Assembly: GCA_907164885.2 (NCBI GenBank)
Contig: OU015490.1
Span: 220,031,391-220,095,390, forward strand
From: Dolomedes plantarius
Lineage: Eukaryota > Arthropoda > Arachnida > Araneae > Dolomedidae
Direction: 5' to 3'
Length of the DNA stretch: 64,000 nt
The translations under genes and the position numbers were made by a program. Under the pieces are notes generated by a model. The model did not search any database, had not been told where the DNA came from, and saw only the letters and a list, made by a program, of their open reading frames with translations. Positions 1-13,059 of the stretch are shown one piece after another; the first letter of the stretch is position 1, and every line of letters starts with the position of its first letter.

Positions 1-210
1 CGTGGTATTGGAAGACTTCATATCGAGAGCGGAACAGTGAAAGCCAGGGATTACATTGAAATAATACAAAATAAATTGCTACCAACAGCGAGAGAAAAAT
101 TTAGGGATCAGTCATGGATATTTCAGTACGATAATGCGCCATGTCACCGTGCGAAGGGAGTCCAGAAATGGTTCGAAGACAATACTATTAAGAGGATGAA
201 CTGGCCAGGT
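1..210 (+). pseudogene. Tc1-like transposase, central catalytic segment (5' half of split gene)
   Basis: The frame is open from base 1 and reads into the second catalytic aspartate in the motif FQYDNAPCH (about base 121-147), then a helix region, then WPG at 202-210, where homology stops abruptly at the insertion boundary. Rejoining across the insertion (WPG then QSPDRNQIEN from 4561) leaves 34 residues between this Asp and the Glu, the DD34E spacing of Tc1 transposases. Tc1 transposases bind their inverted repeats and move DNA by cut and paste into TA sites. The first catalytic Asp and the helix-turn-helix lie outside the window. It is inactive because of the insertion and later stop codons. 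Confidence 0.85.
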
Positions 211-223
211 CCCAAGTAACACA

Positions 224-400
224 CACCGTTGGCCCAACCGCATATTTTCGGGGCATCGTTGGGGAATGGTTACCGTTGGCAGAAATTCCAGAAATTCAGA
301 TGGGCCAACTGCAAATGGAAGCGGTTGGGCCAACGGTTACAAAATATGGTTGGCCCAACTGCAAATTAAAGCTGTTGGGCCAACAGTTACAAAATGCATT
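224..400. repeat. Left subterminal array of GTTGGGCCAAC-type palindromes
   Basis: Several near-copies of the palindrome GTTGGGCCAAC occur in about 170 bp (around 227, 303, 325, 349 and 375), separated by short words such as TGCAAAT and GGTTACAAAAT. Multiple subterminal motifs of this kind usually act as transposase binding sites in DNA transposons. That role is inferred here. Confidence 0.7.
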
Positions 401-1358
401 ATTCACTACAACAGAAACTGGTTTGGCGAAATGTTTGCACGTGTGGCGAATAAATGAACGGTAAAAAGAAATGGATGTCCGCCATTCAACGTGATTGTAA
501 TATTACGAAGAATTCCTTACTAAGTATATTATTTTATTAGTAATATATTTTTTATTTAGTAAACAAAATGATGTACTTGGCTAATTAGTAGCATCAAGTA
601 GTTTTCTAAAATGCATAGCAAAATGAAGCGTAACTTGGTAAATTTAAGTAAAATCCTTTGTTAAACTTCTATAAAAACAGCCAAAGCATTCCTCAAATAA
701 TAAATTTAACTACTGTAATTGTATTTGCTGTTTCTCTATTTTTAGAACACATTAAGTAATCTGTATATTTAGAATCCTTTATAGAATGGTTGTATTTAAA
801 CTTTTTGAAATCATGGATCTGTTAATGTTGTTAATTTTAAATGGTTGAGTTACTTTAGTTAATCGGATCGTTCAGAAAGTTTTAAATTGAATAGTTGATC
901 AAATTTGGTGTTTACTGATGATTTTTACCTTGTACTTTCAGTAAGATTATTTCTAACTAGAGAATTTATAATAAAAACATTATGGTAAACTTTTATTTAT
1001 GCTCAAATATCTGTTATTAAAGTTTACTGAACATTTTATATAAGAAGTTGAACCTTTTATTCTAAGTGTATTGAAGTTGTTTATAAGTTTATATCTCACA
1101 GTTTACTTCATAAATTTAGAAAACCTACTCTATTAAATCGTCAAATTTATAAAGAAGCGTCAGTTAACCACTAGCTTATGAATACAAGGATAAAATACAA
1201 TTAGCTGTCTGCTTTGGTGAAATTTCAGTAATTTTCTTCTCCTTACTATCAACTTAGCAATTGTATTTTATTTCAGTTTAAAATAATTGTCTGTCTCAGA
1301 CTCGAACAGGTATTTAATGTTAAATATTTTGTTTGAAAGTAAAATATCAATACAAAGT

Positions 1359-1641
1359 ATTTATGATGTATGCAGATAACTCATTAAAATAATTCATTTG
1401 TCTTTAACATCTAATTATCTGCTAGTTATTGTAATATTTACATTTTAAGCAATTTTTTGACAATATACTTAATAAAGTTTGTACATAATATTAAAGACTA
1501 TTTATGAAGTAAGCTGATCACTCATTAAAATAATTCGCTTGTCTTTAACATTGGATTAGCTGCTACTTATTATAATATTTACATTTTTAGCAATATTTTT
1601 GACAATATATTTTATAAAGTTTGTACATAATATTAAAGACT
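1359..1641. repeat. Two diverged tandem copies of a ~141-bp unit
   Basis: Copy one (1359-1499) and copy two (1500-1641) share blocks such as CTCATTAAAATAATTC, GTCTTTAACAT and TTTGTACATAATATTAAAG in the same order. They differ by scattered substitutions, so the duplication is old. It lies inside the 4.35 kb element and no function is visible. The rest of 480-2860 is AT-rich and holds no readable gene. Confidence 0.75.
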
Positions 1642-3410
1642 GTATTTTTATAATCCCATGGTATATGACTTATTTTTCTATTTTTAGCTGTCTATAAGAT
1701 CATGTATTCAAGGAACTGGTATGCAGCATGTGATTCATATAGAAAAAGCAAAGGAAATAAGATTATGAATTGTAAATTCTGGAAATTTGTATTTGACTGC
1801 CAGTCCTGATCTCATTAGTACCATAGATGAAAGAATTGGAAGTGTGGTTATCATCTTATGAATGATTGAATCTAGGTTAAAACTTGCTTTGAATTCTTGG
1901 CCTATTTGTATAAACTGAAGTCTTGTTCCTCACTCTTTTTTATTTTCCCTTGTTTCCTACTAGTATTATTTGATTCACTTTATTAAATATGTATTTTTAA
2001 ATCATTATGATAATGTGTTTTAAATTTTTAGTTATATCTAATTAGTACAGTATTTTGAAAGTTTATTTAATTAGTACAGTTTATTGAAAGATATTGTGCT
2101 AATAAAAAGCTTTGTGTTGACAAACATACATTTACAAAATGTTGGGCTTTTGATGCTACAGAATTAATTTGACTTTTACTGAGAAAATATTGTTTACTGT
2201 GTGGTTAAGAGAAGGAAAATTTCACCTTAATGTTTTCAATGTTGTATTGGTAAAATGTATGTGGAAATTAATCTTATCTATCATATACTACAATATTTCA
2301 TTTTTCAAATTTTAATTTGGTTCAAATATATCAAATTATTCTTTAATTTTCTGATCTGTTAATTTATGAAAATAAATTTTGCTAAATACATGCAAGCAGT
2401 TTAAGATGATTAGTTCCTATAATGTAAAGAAATTTCTGCCAATAGCTCTTGATATTTTAATTTTTCATGTCTAAATTTTAAGTAAGTTTTCAGAGAGTTG
2501 ATATATTCATGTAAATAAATGTTTTAAAATTATTAAAGATCTGTGCAGTGTCTAATTTGTCTCTGATGTTAATTTATTTTGCATATTTGAAATTGTTGTT
2601 TTATTTTGTGCTTTGATAATTTAGCAAATAAATTAACCTTTACTGATACATTCCTGAAGTAATAGTTAAGACAAGTTCATGCAACGTGAAGAAATTTTCG
2701 ATTATGAAGTAAATACTAGGGTTAGATTTCATAATAAGTTAACTTGTTTCTATAAAATTAAAAAAAATAACTTAATCAGGCATTTTTGTTTGACTGTTTG
2801 GTGCATATATAGCTATTTTTCTTTTGACTCATTTACTGTACTAATTTATTTTTCTATTGACAGCTTCTGTCGGACTGGCTCACCAGGGAGAAGTCATAAC
2901 GGAAAAATTTGTTGAAGACTTAATAAAGGGATTTTTCCTTTTTTCGAAAGACAGAGAAGGAGGGAGAGATAAAAGAACTGTGTATTTTTGACAATGTAAA
3001 ATAAAATTTTATTAAATTTTTTGTTAAAATAAAAAAAAATTGATGAAAAGTTGTGTTTTATTAAAATTACTATAACATGCCTTATTAAGATGCTGTTTTA
3101 AAATATTAAACAAGGTAAGTCCAAAAATTGATATAACAGTTTTATGGAAAGATTTTAAAAAATCAGACCTCAATTGTATATATTGTATCAGACCTGAAGA
3201 TAAATTGGAAGATAAAGTGTTTATAAATATATATATATAATGAAAAAATATTTCTATAAAGGTAATCTTACAAAAAGTATTTGTCATATTAACTCAGCAT
3301 GAGTGTGCAATTTGAAACCAGTTGATTATAATGGAAATGTGTTTATTTAAAAAAATGATATATGTAGTAAAGTTTCTGATTAAAAACAACAGGTAGCATT
3401 GATATTATAA

Positions 3411-3561
<151 letters not shown>

Positions 3562-3785
3562 GATTTATAATATCACTACGGATATAATCTGTAAGATTTA
3601 TTCTCTTTAAAAAGATATAAAGTGTTTAAAACAAAACACTTTATATAAACAATGTCAAGCAAAATGTAAACTGTTAAAAATAACATTAAAATTAAAATGT
3701 ATTGTTGCTTTTTGTACCTTTTAATATTTAACTATGGAAACTTTTTGATTTCATAAAACAGTGAATTTTGTAGTTTTCAAACTAC

Positions 3786-4235
3786 TTTTTGGGGAAAAGT
3801 GTTATGCATTTTTCAACCCAGCCAACAACTCTTTGGTCATTGGGCCAATTGTCAAACTATCCTAGGGTCAATAGTTTAACATTTTGCTAATTTTCAGCAG
3901 ACCGTTTACAAAGAGGAATTTTCCTTTTTTAAACAGTATTAAGTTCTAGTATTTAGCCACAAATAATTTATATAAAAATAGTATATCCGAAATTCTCTTT
4001 TGAATATATAAAATAGGATATTCAAAAATGCTTTTTTGAATATACTATTTTTATATAAATTATTGGTGGCTAAATACTAGAACTTAATAAACTGTTTAAA
4101 AAGGGGAAATCCTCTTTGTAAGCGATCTGCTGAAAAATAGCAAAATGTCAAAACTATTGACCCTTGGATAGTTTGACCATTGGCCTGATGAACAAAGAGT
4201 TGCTGGCTGGGTTGAAAAATGCATAATAGCCCCAA
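3786..4235. repeat. Long foldback (inverted repeat arms of ~200 bp)
   Basis: The left arm (about 3786-3990) and right arm (about 4028-4235) are roughly 90% complementary over long blocks, for example TGCATTTTTCAACCCAGCC against GGCTGGGTTGAAAAATGCA. The centre near 4005 is a short AT-rich loop. It sits just inside the right subterminal array, so it may be a nested foldback MITE or an arm duplication of the host element. No coding content. Confidence 0.85.
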
Positions 4236-4261
4236 ATAAATTTAATGTAGGCTTACCTACA

Positions 4262-4546
4262 AAGTTGACTGTTGGGCCAACTGAATGCCTACTGTTGACC
4301 AACCTCGTACCAACGGCCAAATCATTTAAATCCAACCGTTGGGTCAACAGAACGCCAACCGTTTCCCTACAAATTCAACCGTTGGGCCAACAGAACGCCA
4401 ACGGCAAAATCCTCTAAATCCAATGGTTGGGCCAACTGAATGCCAACTGAACGCCAACCGTTGGGCCAACCTCGCGCCAACGGCCCAAAACCACCGTTGG
4501 CCAACCACTTTCGGGCATGGTTGGCCAACGACTTGCCAACGGTTTT
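4262..4546. repeat. Right subterminal array of GTTGGGCCAAC-type palindromes
   Basis: About ten copies or near-copies of GTTGGGCCAAC or GTTGGCCAAC are spread over 285 bp, interleaved with GAACGCCAACCG-like words. It is the mirror partner of the left array and ends immediately before the right inverted repeat. Confidence 0.75.
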
Positions 4547-4558
4547 GTGTTACTTGGG

Positions 4559-4774
4559 GACAGTCTCCGGATCGTAATCAGATAGAGAACCTATGACATA
4601 AAATTTGTTATGATATTTAAAAGAATAAACCTTCAAACAAACCTGAGTTAATTGAAGATTTAATATTTTCCTTCAACCATGTTGTCACGAAATAACTTCT
4701 TTGAAATTGGTGCATTAGAAGCCAAAAAAGATGTAGAGCCGTAATTAAATCAAATGGCTGACCCATAAAATATT
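4559..4774 (+). pseudogene. Tc1-like transposase, C-terminal segment (3' half of split gene)
   Basis: Reads GQSPDRNQIEN directly after the insertion, which supplies the catalytic Glu of the DD34E triad. Further matches to the Tc1 C-terminus are found in shifted frames (HKICYDILK, then an EAKKDVEP..NQMADP stretch near 4710-4770). A TGA stop follows the first match and frameshifts separate the rest, so the gene is dead independently of the insertion. Confidence 0.75.
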
Positions 4775-5109
4775 GATATTCAAACATGCAACAACTAAAT
4801 TTTAAAAATGCATATTAAATGTACCGTATTTGTAAGAATTTTTGTGTTATTCTGCTACGTATATTATTTAATTCTATATTGTGTTATTCTGTACATACTA
4901 CACATTCTTGTGTTCAGGCAGCTGTACTACAAAAAAAATACTTGCGGCATCAAAAAAACTAGTAACAGATTTGAAACCAGCATGAAAGAGTACCTTAGAA
5001 TCATTAACGATAGTTAAGATAGTTCAATAATTTCATAACGAACAATTAAGTCAAACACAAAAATTAAGCAAAAAAATGAGTGTGTTCAGGACTTTTTGCA
5101 ACCACTGTA

Positions 5110-5385
5110 TACACAGTCCAGTCACATTAATGTGACCACCTGTCAAAATCCAGAATAACTACCTTTCACACAGCGGACCGCTGCGAGACGTGCAGGAAGA
5201 GAGTCAATTAGGTTCCTGAAGGTGTTCACTGGGATGTTGAGCCATGCCGACTCCAGTACCGTGGACAGCTGCGCTAGGTTACGCGGGTGAGGATCCATGG
5301 TGCGAACAACCCGATCGAAGTGGTCCCAAACATTCTTGATTGGGTTCAAGTCTGGGGAATTTGGTGGCCAAGGGAGTACGGTAAA
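5110..5385 (-). pseudogene. Tc1-like transposase C-terminal fragment with its terminal repeat
   Basis: The minus strand encodes LPWPPNSPDLNPIKNVWDH and continues to SLPARLAAVRC and a stop near 5143, the conserved C-terminal end of a Tc1-like transposase. The catalytic Glu of the usual NPIEN motif is Lys here. The terminus TACACAGTCCAGTCACATTA at about 5110-5129 is the element end and contains the 14-bp palindrome TCACATTAATGTGA. Homology stops near 5385, so everything N-terminal of the Glu region is missing. This lineage differs from the element it abuts. Confidence 0.8.
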
Positions 5386-5552
5386 CTGTATATATTTATA
5401 GCTTATCTGCGCTTTAGAGAAATATTGATGATTCATACTCTTTCAAACTTTAGATGCAGACAGGCAGTATTTAATATTTGAATTTGTTTTTACATGGGTT
5501 AGACTACATGGGATACACTTGCTAATTAATTTCAATTTAAATTAATTAAGAA

Positions 5553-5553
<1 letters not shown>

Positions 5554-5607
<54 letters not shown>
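5554..5607. repeat. (TA)n array inside a quasi-palindrome
   Basis: About 54 bp of TA, flanked symmetrically by TTAATTAAGAAGTATA on the left and TATACTTGTTAATTAA on the right (one mismatch between arms). Confidence 0.9.
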
Positions 5608-5608
<1 letters not shown>

Positions 5609-5639
5609 TTGTTAATTAATTTAATTAATGGATTAATTT

Positions 5640-7680
5640 TTAATTTGAAGGATTCAGTTTTATGTCAAGGATCTACACCGTTATCGAGTTCTAGTGTTCT
5701 TAAAAGAAAGCATTTTTGGTACTTTCCTATTATACCGACCCGTTGCCAACGTTACACTGAAAGTCGACAGTTAAATCAAGTGGATAAAAGAAAATAGTTA
5801 CATTTCTACTTTAGCGAGCTACATTTTAAAGTTAAAGAGAAAAAACTTCAAAGGAATAGAAGAAAAAAAAAAAGAGAGTGATGACTATTCACATCTCATA
5901 TTATATTTTTCAAACTCCATTTCTACTGCTGGTGGCATATATATCGTTATTACTTTGATGTGGGAATTTCCTTTACAAGAAGAAGTGGACAAAATAACTT
6001 TTAAGTGTATGTAAAAAAAGGACAGAGCTACATTAGAAAATAAATGTTTCTATTACGTTTTCATGTATATTTCTGTCTAGTCCTTACATACATTTAAATT
6101 GAAGTGTTTTGTTAGTAGTGCCGTAGTGCGGTGATTGCGTCTGCGATTTGTAAGTAGGTGTTCTAGTCTCTGCAGGCATATGAGAAAGGTTTTTCACATC
6201 AAGATGTTAGCGACAGGTCGGCATAATGGAAAATGAACACTTTTTTCGCTAACGGTTTTCCATAAATTCCCCTTGAATTTATAAGTTTTATTATTTTAAA
6301 TTATAAATCATTAAGAAAGTCCTCATCTGAATATTTACTATTTAAATAAAAGCTTTTGTAGGCACCATATTTTTAAGTTTATTGCATAAAATAGTGTTTC
6401 TAGAACTGCAATAATCCATATGTCTGAGATAAATTAATTATTTATTCCGAATGAGCTAAACGGATTTCCACAATCTTTGAAACTCAATATATTGATTACA
6501 CAATGGGGACTGCATACTATTATTCAATGGTAAATCAGCACCCTGCTAGCCTCGAACACTTTAAAAACACCAATCCATACAAACTTACGAGATAATCAAA
6601 ATCTTTTATCTGAAAAACATGAATGAAAGTTATTCTTATGGTGTTCTCCGTAAAATGTGTTGGTTTCAAAACGGATAATAAATGATTTCAGGTTACACGA
6701 CTCTCAGATTCAGTTACATACTGGTAGATTAATATGCAAAACTGTCAACTTCAAAGTAATTTATTATCTTGATGCCCTTCCAGCTACTTAAAATTTTATA
6801 CCTTTTCTGGATACAAAACTTTATGTTTCTTCTATGAAAGCTGTATTTAACATTTAAATTACAAGCCTGCTCTGTAAATGTTGAATATAACTTCTTACAT
6901 TTTAGCATAACTGTAACCTTACCACATGGGGGGGGGGGCAATTTTTAATTGAAAGACAATGCTGCTCCTTCTTCCGATAACGGTAAGGATTTTATCAATT
7001 CTGTTTTTTATAAAGGCAAAGTAATCCCCTATTTTACAAGGGGATTTTATAAAAAAAGGTTTAAAAATATGAAGTATATATTTGATTTAGCATTAAAATA
7101 TTTAATTAATGTCTGGGAGATAAATATTAAACTTCCAAATATAGGCTGCCGGTAATGAAAAAATAGACATCGTAGAAAAATAAATCAATTATTTTTTTTC
7201 TTTGATTTATTTTAAAAAGCTTTAATTTTTCTCTATCGGTACATCGATCCTCGATTGTATTAACATACAGTACAGATTATTTAAACAATTCAATTTTTAT
7301 AGAATGGTAGTTGAAGTTCTAACATTTTTAAAAGTAACAACATAAATATACCGAGAAATATCAAATTAAAGACTTAATTTTTATATACAAAGTTTGCACT
7401 TAACGTGCAATTTACCTATAAAATTTGAGGCCTTTCCATTTAACTCCTCCCACAACAAAACATTTTTTTTCAAACGCTTCATAAAAGCAATGTTTCAGCT
7501 ACTTGCTATTGAAATTTGGAATCCACATCCTAACCGTGCAATTTAAGAACAAAGAATAATTCACTGTCTTGGCTTTATGACACCAAACTCCTAAAACAAA
7601 GTGGACAAGTCGTTTTAGAGTAGAGTATCTAAAAAGCCCTTGCCAATTGAAGGATAGCTTATAAAAGTCTTTTGCAAATA
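5640..7680. other. AT-rich sequence without recognisable gene
   Basis: Only short chance reading frames are present, none with a recognisable motif. A 10-base G run occurs at about 6929-6938. I see no repeat termini or RNA gene. Confidence 0.5.
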
Positions 7681-7776
7681 GGTGTTTCCATGTACCTATA
7701 TTTGCGATACCTATATTTGCGATAATACCCATGTACGTATATTTGCGATAGGTGTTTCCATGTACCTATATTTGCG
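7681..7776. repeat. Short minisatellite based on CCATGTACCTATATTTGCGATA
   Basis: The words GGTGTTTCCATGTACCTA and TATTTGCGATA recur in four partial units over 96 bp. The units vary in length and two lack the CCATGTAC part. Confidence 0.75.
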
Positions 7777-7779
7777 TAC

Positions 7780-9560
7780 ACCAAATTTCGACCTTCAAGT
7801 TGTCAAGCCCCCTTTACTTAGTAATTTACATAATATGTCATCTGCGAAATTCTGCTCGATCGATTAGAATTTCTGTAAAATAAGTAGATTTATAGTTCTT
7901 TGCAATCAAACTTAATAATCTTTAGAAATGGAGAAATTTAAAAAAAATCGCTCTTTTTATCAGTCGTTAAAATTCAATACATTTTTGTCTCATAACTTTA
8001 GAAATTAAAAAAAATTCAGATCTAAGTTTTGAATAGAGTGATGAGTTTTAATGTAAAAATCGAAGTCAGAACAGAAATTAATTTTAAAATGTCAAGTTAC
8101 TTACACTTTTTTGTTCATGACAGATATTTTTCAAACTATTTAGAAAGTCTATCATTAACTATTAAAAACAAATGCTTTTGATTAAATGCAAAAAAAAATT
8201 CAATCATTTTTCAAAAATCTCTTAATAGTTTGGCATTTTAAATTTATCAGTAATAAATAAAAAGAAGCCATGAGCAATACGACTTCAAAGTTTTCATCTT
8301 ACAATAAAACCTATAAATAGCTTTAATTTATCCAAAGACTATTTTTACTATTCTTCACATTCGATAAGTCTGAAATCCTCATCATAATATACGAAATATA
8401 TCAAAGTATATTTAAAACAAAATATTCAAATTTCTCTATTTTCTTCAGTTTTCACGAACTAAGGGTTATAATTCTCCTCAATAAGGAACTATCGGACTTA
8501 CTTTGATTGCCAGTCAATGAATAAAACAAAACAGTCTACTTAAATGAGGCTGGAAGGAAATAAACTTGAAAAATATAATTTTAGGAATAGTTTTAATTGG
8601 TTGTTCAATAGTCTTATCTTGCAAAAACCAGTTAAAGATTAAAACATAATAAATAGGATTTATGTTCCTGCGTGTCAGTTTTTGTACTTCACAAAAATTT
8701 TCTTAAATAAATCTCCGAATTGAATGCCCTTATTTTCCCTGAAATCGCTGTACTTATCTATTGCTGGTGAGAGTAAAGAAATATGACAGATTTTAAGGAC
8801 TCTCATATTCATAAAAACTGACGTTCATGAATTGCCAGAAATTTAAATTCAAAAGCAACTTTTCCACATCAAACAATTGTTATATTTCAGAAAAGCTTCT
8901 CACGACATTGATAAAAATTCGGCTCAGACTAAAATAAACAAATTCGCTTTGTGTTTAAGTGAAATTTATATCTATTGAGCTTCCTGTAATATGAGGGAAA
9001 TAAGTATTTAAGTACTGTTGCATGCTTTTAACAAAAGGCTCCATGTCTAATTTATTTCAGGGAGAAGATAGGGTCACGAAATTTTCGAAAAAGCATTTAT
9101 TAAACTTCTTTGTAAACGCGTAGAGAAGCGATAAATCTTCAGATCAATAGAAGGCGTATTTACTTTGTTTGAACGCTGAGAATATTTTAGAGAAAAGAAT
9201 TCTTGAATAGTGGCTCTATTGTATTCGTAAGAAAATATTTTGTAATTGAGATTAGGGGGTGGATTATAATGTTTTTCTTTTTCACATTACCTTGTGATTG
9301 CTGGTTATTTTCATGGTATTTTATTGGTCTCATTGTAGGGAAAAAAGTTTGTATGGCACTAAAGAATTTTCTGCTACTGATGATATTTAGTTCAGATTTA
9401 TAAGTCCCGTGTATATAGGTATGCAAACATCAAATATTTTACTATTTATATTATAATACTCGTTTCCTTTTTGAATGCATTTTTCTTACAAAATTAAGCA
9501 TAATTCTTATCGATGGAATTATTAGGGCTTATGAAACTAGATAGTAGGTTGAAGTAAACT
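7780..9560. other. AT-rich sequence without recognisable gene
   Basis: No reading frame has recognisable protein similarity and I see no repeat boundaries. Confidence 0.5.
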
Positions 9561-9562
9561 AG

Positions 9563-9609
9563 ATATATATATATATATATATATATTGGTGGTAAAGAAA
9601 ACCCCCAAT

Positions 9610-9660
<51 letters not shown>
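9563..9660. repeat. Two (TA)n arrays separated by 25 bp
   Basis: About 24 bp and 48 bp of TA flank a short non-repetitive spacer that begins with GGTGG and contains ACCCCC. Confidence 0.9.
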
Positions 9661-9661
<1 letters not shown>

Positions 9662-10194
9662 CTTCATTCCTAAAATCTGTAGGGTCATGTAGGGGTAAAT
9701 GTAAACGGCAGGTAAGCTTCTTTTTTGAGCAACGGAATATAGGTTACATGGTCATAATACCATCTCTTCAACTTCCCTCTATGACTGCAGAGAGCTATTA
9801 GAATTGCAGTTGGAAGCAATTTCTTAATATTTGTGATTAAATTTTTTATTTTAAAAAGGTTTGCTAAACGGTTTTGCAAGGCTTTTAAAAAATTCCTCAT
9901 TTTAAGAACAAATACGGTTGTATTCTAAACTAAAGTGATATCAAGGTAAATATAACAGTATCTATTAACAAGTTATACAGTTATGTAAAGGTATTCACAA
10001 GATATTAGAATCAGTTTACAGTTACCCGACAAAGTTTTCTGAAAATGGGGTAAATGTAGTTAGGATATTCGGATAGATGTGAAGGCTGTTATTCAATAAA
10101 TAATTTACTAAATAGTATCATGGCACCAGAATATAATTCGCTATTTATAACAGAATTCATTATTTCGTATCGAAAAAGATTTTTAATTATCTAT
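9661..10194. other. AT-rich sequence without recognisable gene
   Basis: Short overlapping frames on both strands have no motif. Nothing else is visible. Confidence 0.45.
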
Positions 10195-10479
10195 ATCGGG
10201 TAGGCAAATAGCGGCCCGCTACAGATTTTTTTGTGACCCGCCAAAACATCTAGAATCATCCGGACAGCCAGAAAAACTGCGAAAGACAGCCAAAAACTCC
10301 AACACAGCCAGGAAAACTGCCAATATTTTATTTTATTTATATTTATTGATTTTTATGTTACAATTTATACCTTTTCTGAAATGCAAACTAATAAAAGCAA
10401 TAATTTTAAAAGGTGCGGTACTTCGCTAACCACCGCTTACATAAAGTGGCCCCCGGACCAAAACAATTGCCCTCGACTG
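10195..10479. mobile_element. hAT-type MITE, degenerate
   Basis: The left end reads TCGGGTAGGCAAATAGCGGC and the right end GGCCCCCGGACCAAAAC, then TTGCCCTCGACTG. These resemble the GGGTGGGCAAA...GGCCC termini of non-autonomous hAT elements, with the first bases of the left end decayed. Flanks TTATCTAT and ATCTAGAT are compatible with a worn 8-bp target duplication. Inside, CAGCCAGAAAAACTGC recurs about three times in imperfect form (10264-10321). No coding sequence. Confidence 0.5.
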
Positions 10480-12870
10480 ATCTAGATCATGTTACTCCGA
10501 AGAGGATATAATAATAATAATTACAAGATAAAAATCACTTTTTATGTACCATGTTTTTAAATTTTCTGTTTAATCATATAAACATGATAATTCTATGTAT
10601 TAATAAATGCTTTTTAAAATTGTTTTGATGAATTATCCCATCAACTTGAAAGAAAATGAAATTAATTGGAAGTTAACTTGCGTTTATTTTTCGTTCCCGT
10701 CCTGGCCGATAGATGGCTGCACCAGTCTACAAAACAAAATTAACTGAAAAAGAATTCAATTCTGCTTAAAGATGGCTAAACGTATTAAAATTATGTATTG
10801 TCATCGTGTTCTGAGCTATTCTAAAAGTTTCAAATGTCTAGCTAGTCGGGAAGTTAGTTAAAAATTGATTACAAAATTTGTACTGGACAAATATACACAC
10901 AAAAATGAAAGCGAGTTAACAAAAACATGGTAAAAGCATCCGGAGATCTAGAAAACCAAAATTACACTTTCTCACAATCCCACAAATATTATGGAGTGCC
11001 TAGAAGTGTTATATTTCATTGAACAGAAGATAGAAAAATTTTGTTAATACATTAGGCAAATTAATAGAAAGTGGACGTCGTATAGCATTATCATATCAAA
11101 ATAAAATAGACTTGTAGAGATAGTTTACCGAGTCTATCCGAGACCTCGTAGTAGATTGGTTATGTGCCCCAAAATAACGAGTTGCAATAACAAGATTTGT
11201 CTGAGTTCAAAATTTTCAATTTTGTAAGTATCCTGCGTTGACACCACGGTGAGTCATCAGTTTTTTGCTTCGTTTGCTTATAGGTGCCTTGCGTTAAATC
11301 ATACCACTGGAACGTTAGTGGATACTGTTATATAACATTAAAGAAAATTACGCTACACTTTTTATATAATCGTTTTTTGAAATACATATATTTAGAATAT
11401 ATGAGAAAATAAAAGGAAAGCGTTAAAGAAAAATTTAAAATCATTAAAAGAAACAAGTAACTGAAATCTCTCGAGAAAGAATACTAAAAAGTATTTTTTT
11501 TGCTTTATTCAGAAAAGGTGAATGGATTAAAAGATCTTAATGATTTCCCTATATCCCAAATCTGTTTAAATAAAAAAGACTGTCGTTAAATCATCTTCTT
11601 GAGGAACAACTGATTATAATGATGATTTGAATCAGCAATTCAAATTTCCTGAATCTAAAATGAGTAAGTTTTATAAAATTATACAAGGGATTGCTGGAAA
11701 ATTGAGATTTTATAATTTTGCATTCATAAATTATAGATGTGTGGTTTAATTTTAAATTAATTAGTGTTATTTTCAACAAATTTTGACCAAATTTATTGGA
11801 AATAACCAAATTATTTCCAATAAATTCGTAATAAAATGTGACGGTATTTCTAATTCGTCTGATATGTTTTGAGTCCCTCTGGCTGCTCAATTTTTGCACC
11901 AAAACCGCTTCAAAAGTTGTATATTTTTTTATTGCATATTCCAAAACTATGTTTATTGGAGTATTCAAATGCACATATTATTTTGTAAAATATATTATTT
12001 TATTTAAATTTAGACGATGAGAAATGATATTTTTGGAAAAATCAATTTCACACTTTATCACATAAGGACCAATTTTTGAAAATAACTCTCAATTAATTTA
12101 TGATTACATTCCTATTAATTACAATAAATACAAAATTAAAATGCATCTACTAAAGAAAATGTACTTTACTTACACAAATTATCTTAAAAATTAAGTTTGG
12201 TATGATAAATATGAAAAGATAGTTCACATTATTTGCACCAGGTTCGCGTTTTTTTGAGATTTTTTTTTATTGCCACTCGCAGTTTTTTTAGCAATAAACA
12301 GCACATTGTCCACGAGGCTCTTTATTTATGGGATTAGGAGTTCCTTGGCTTGTAAAATAACGGGCTGTCAATCTCAAAGGGTTGAGGTTAGAACTTTGTC
12401 TTCCAACCTTAGCGTTCCTATCTACATCGGAACACTACATCGGAGCACATTAATTTTGGATACTTTGCTCAATCATTTGCAAAAGAAACTCCAGGAGTTT
12501 TACTTTCTGTGTTGGATTTTTCTTTTTGTGAAGAATATAAGAATTCCGCATCGCCTGATCCAAGAACTATCTGAAATTTTTTATATAACACTTTCCTTGC
12601 TGATTACTGAGAGTAGGGTATTATGATATTACTTGGTCTCATAAATCCCCACCACCCATTATATTGTTATAGTCACAAACTACAACTATAAATATCTTCA
12701 AGACAACTAATATAAATTTCAGAATCTGACAAATCATCAAGAATATATGTTCTGTCACTCACTAAATGCTTTTTGACCGTCATCTCTGATTTGAAAATAG
12801 CGAACTAAAAATAATAAGAACGCTTTTAAGAGCCAGTGATGAACTCAAAAATAAATAAATCAATAAATCA

Positions 12871-12873
<3 letters not shown>
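10480..12873. other. AT-rich sequence without recognisable gene
   Basis: The longest open frames (127 codons, minus, 11591-11974; 118 codons, plus, 12270-12626) are biased toward Ile, Leu, Phe and Asn and show no domain, so I treat them as chance. No repeat ends are seen. Confidence 0.5.
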
Positions 12874-12960
<87 letters not shown>

Positions 12961-12961
12961 C

Positions 12962-13058
<97 letters not shown>
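12874..13058. repeat. Long compound microsatellite (TA)n-(TG)n-(TA)n
   Basis: Two TA arrays of about 80 and 55 bp are separated by AATATACATT. They are followed by about 12 TG units and a short TA run. Confidence 0.95.
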
Positions 13059-13059
13059 A

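Noticed and set aside
11591..11974. 127-codon minus-strand frame
   Set aside because: Low-complexity Ile/Asn/Lys-rich composition and no recognisable motif.
12270..12626. 118-codon plus-strand frame
   Set aside because: No domain, no start context and residue composition expected from AT-rich DNA.
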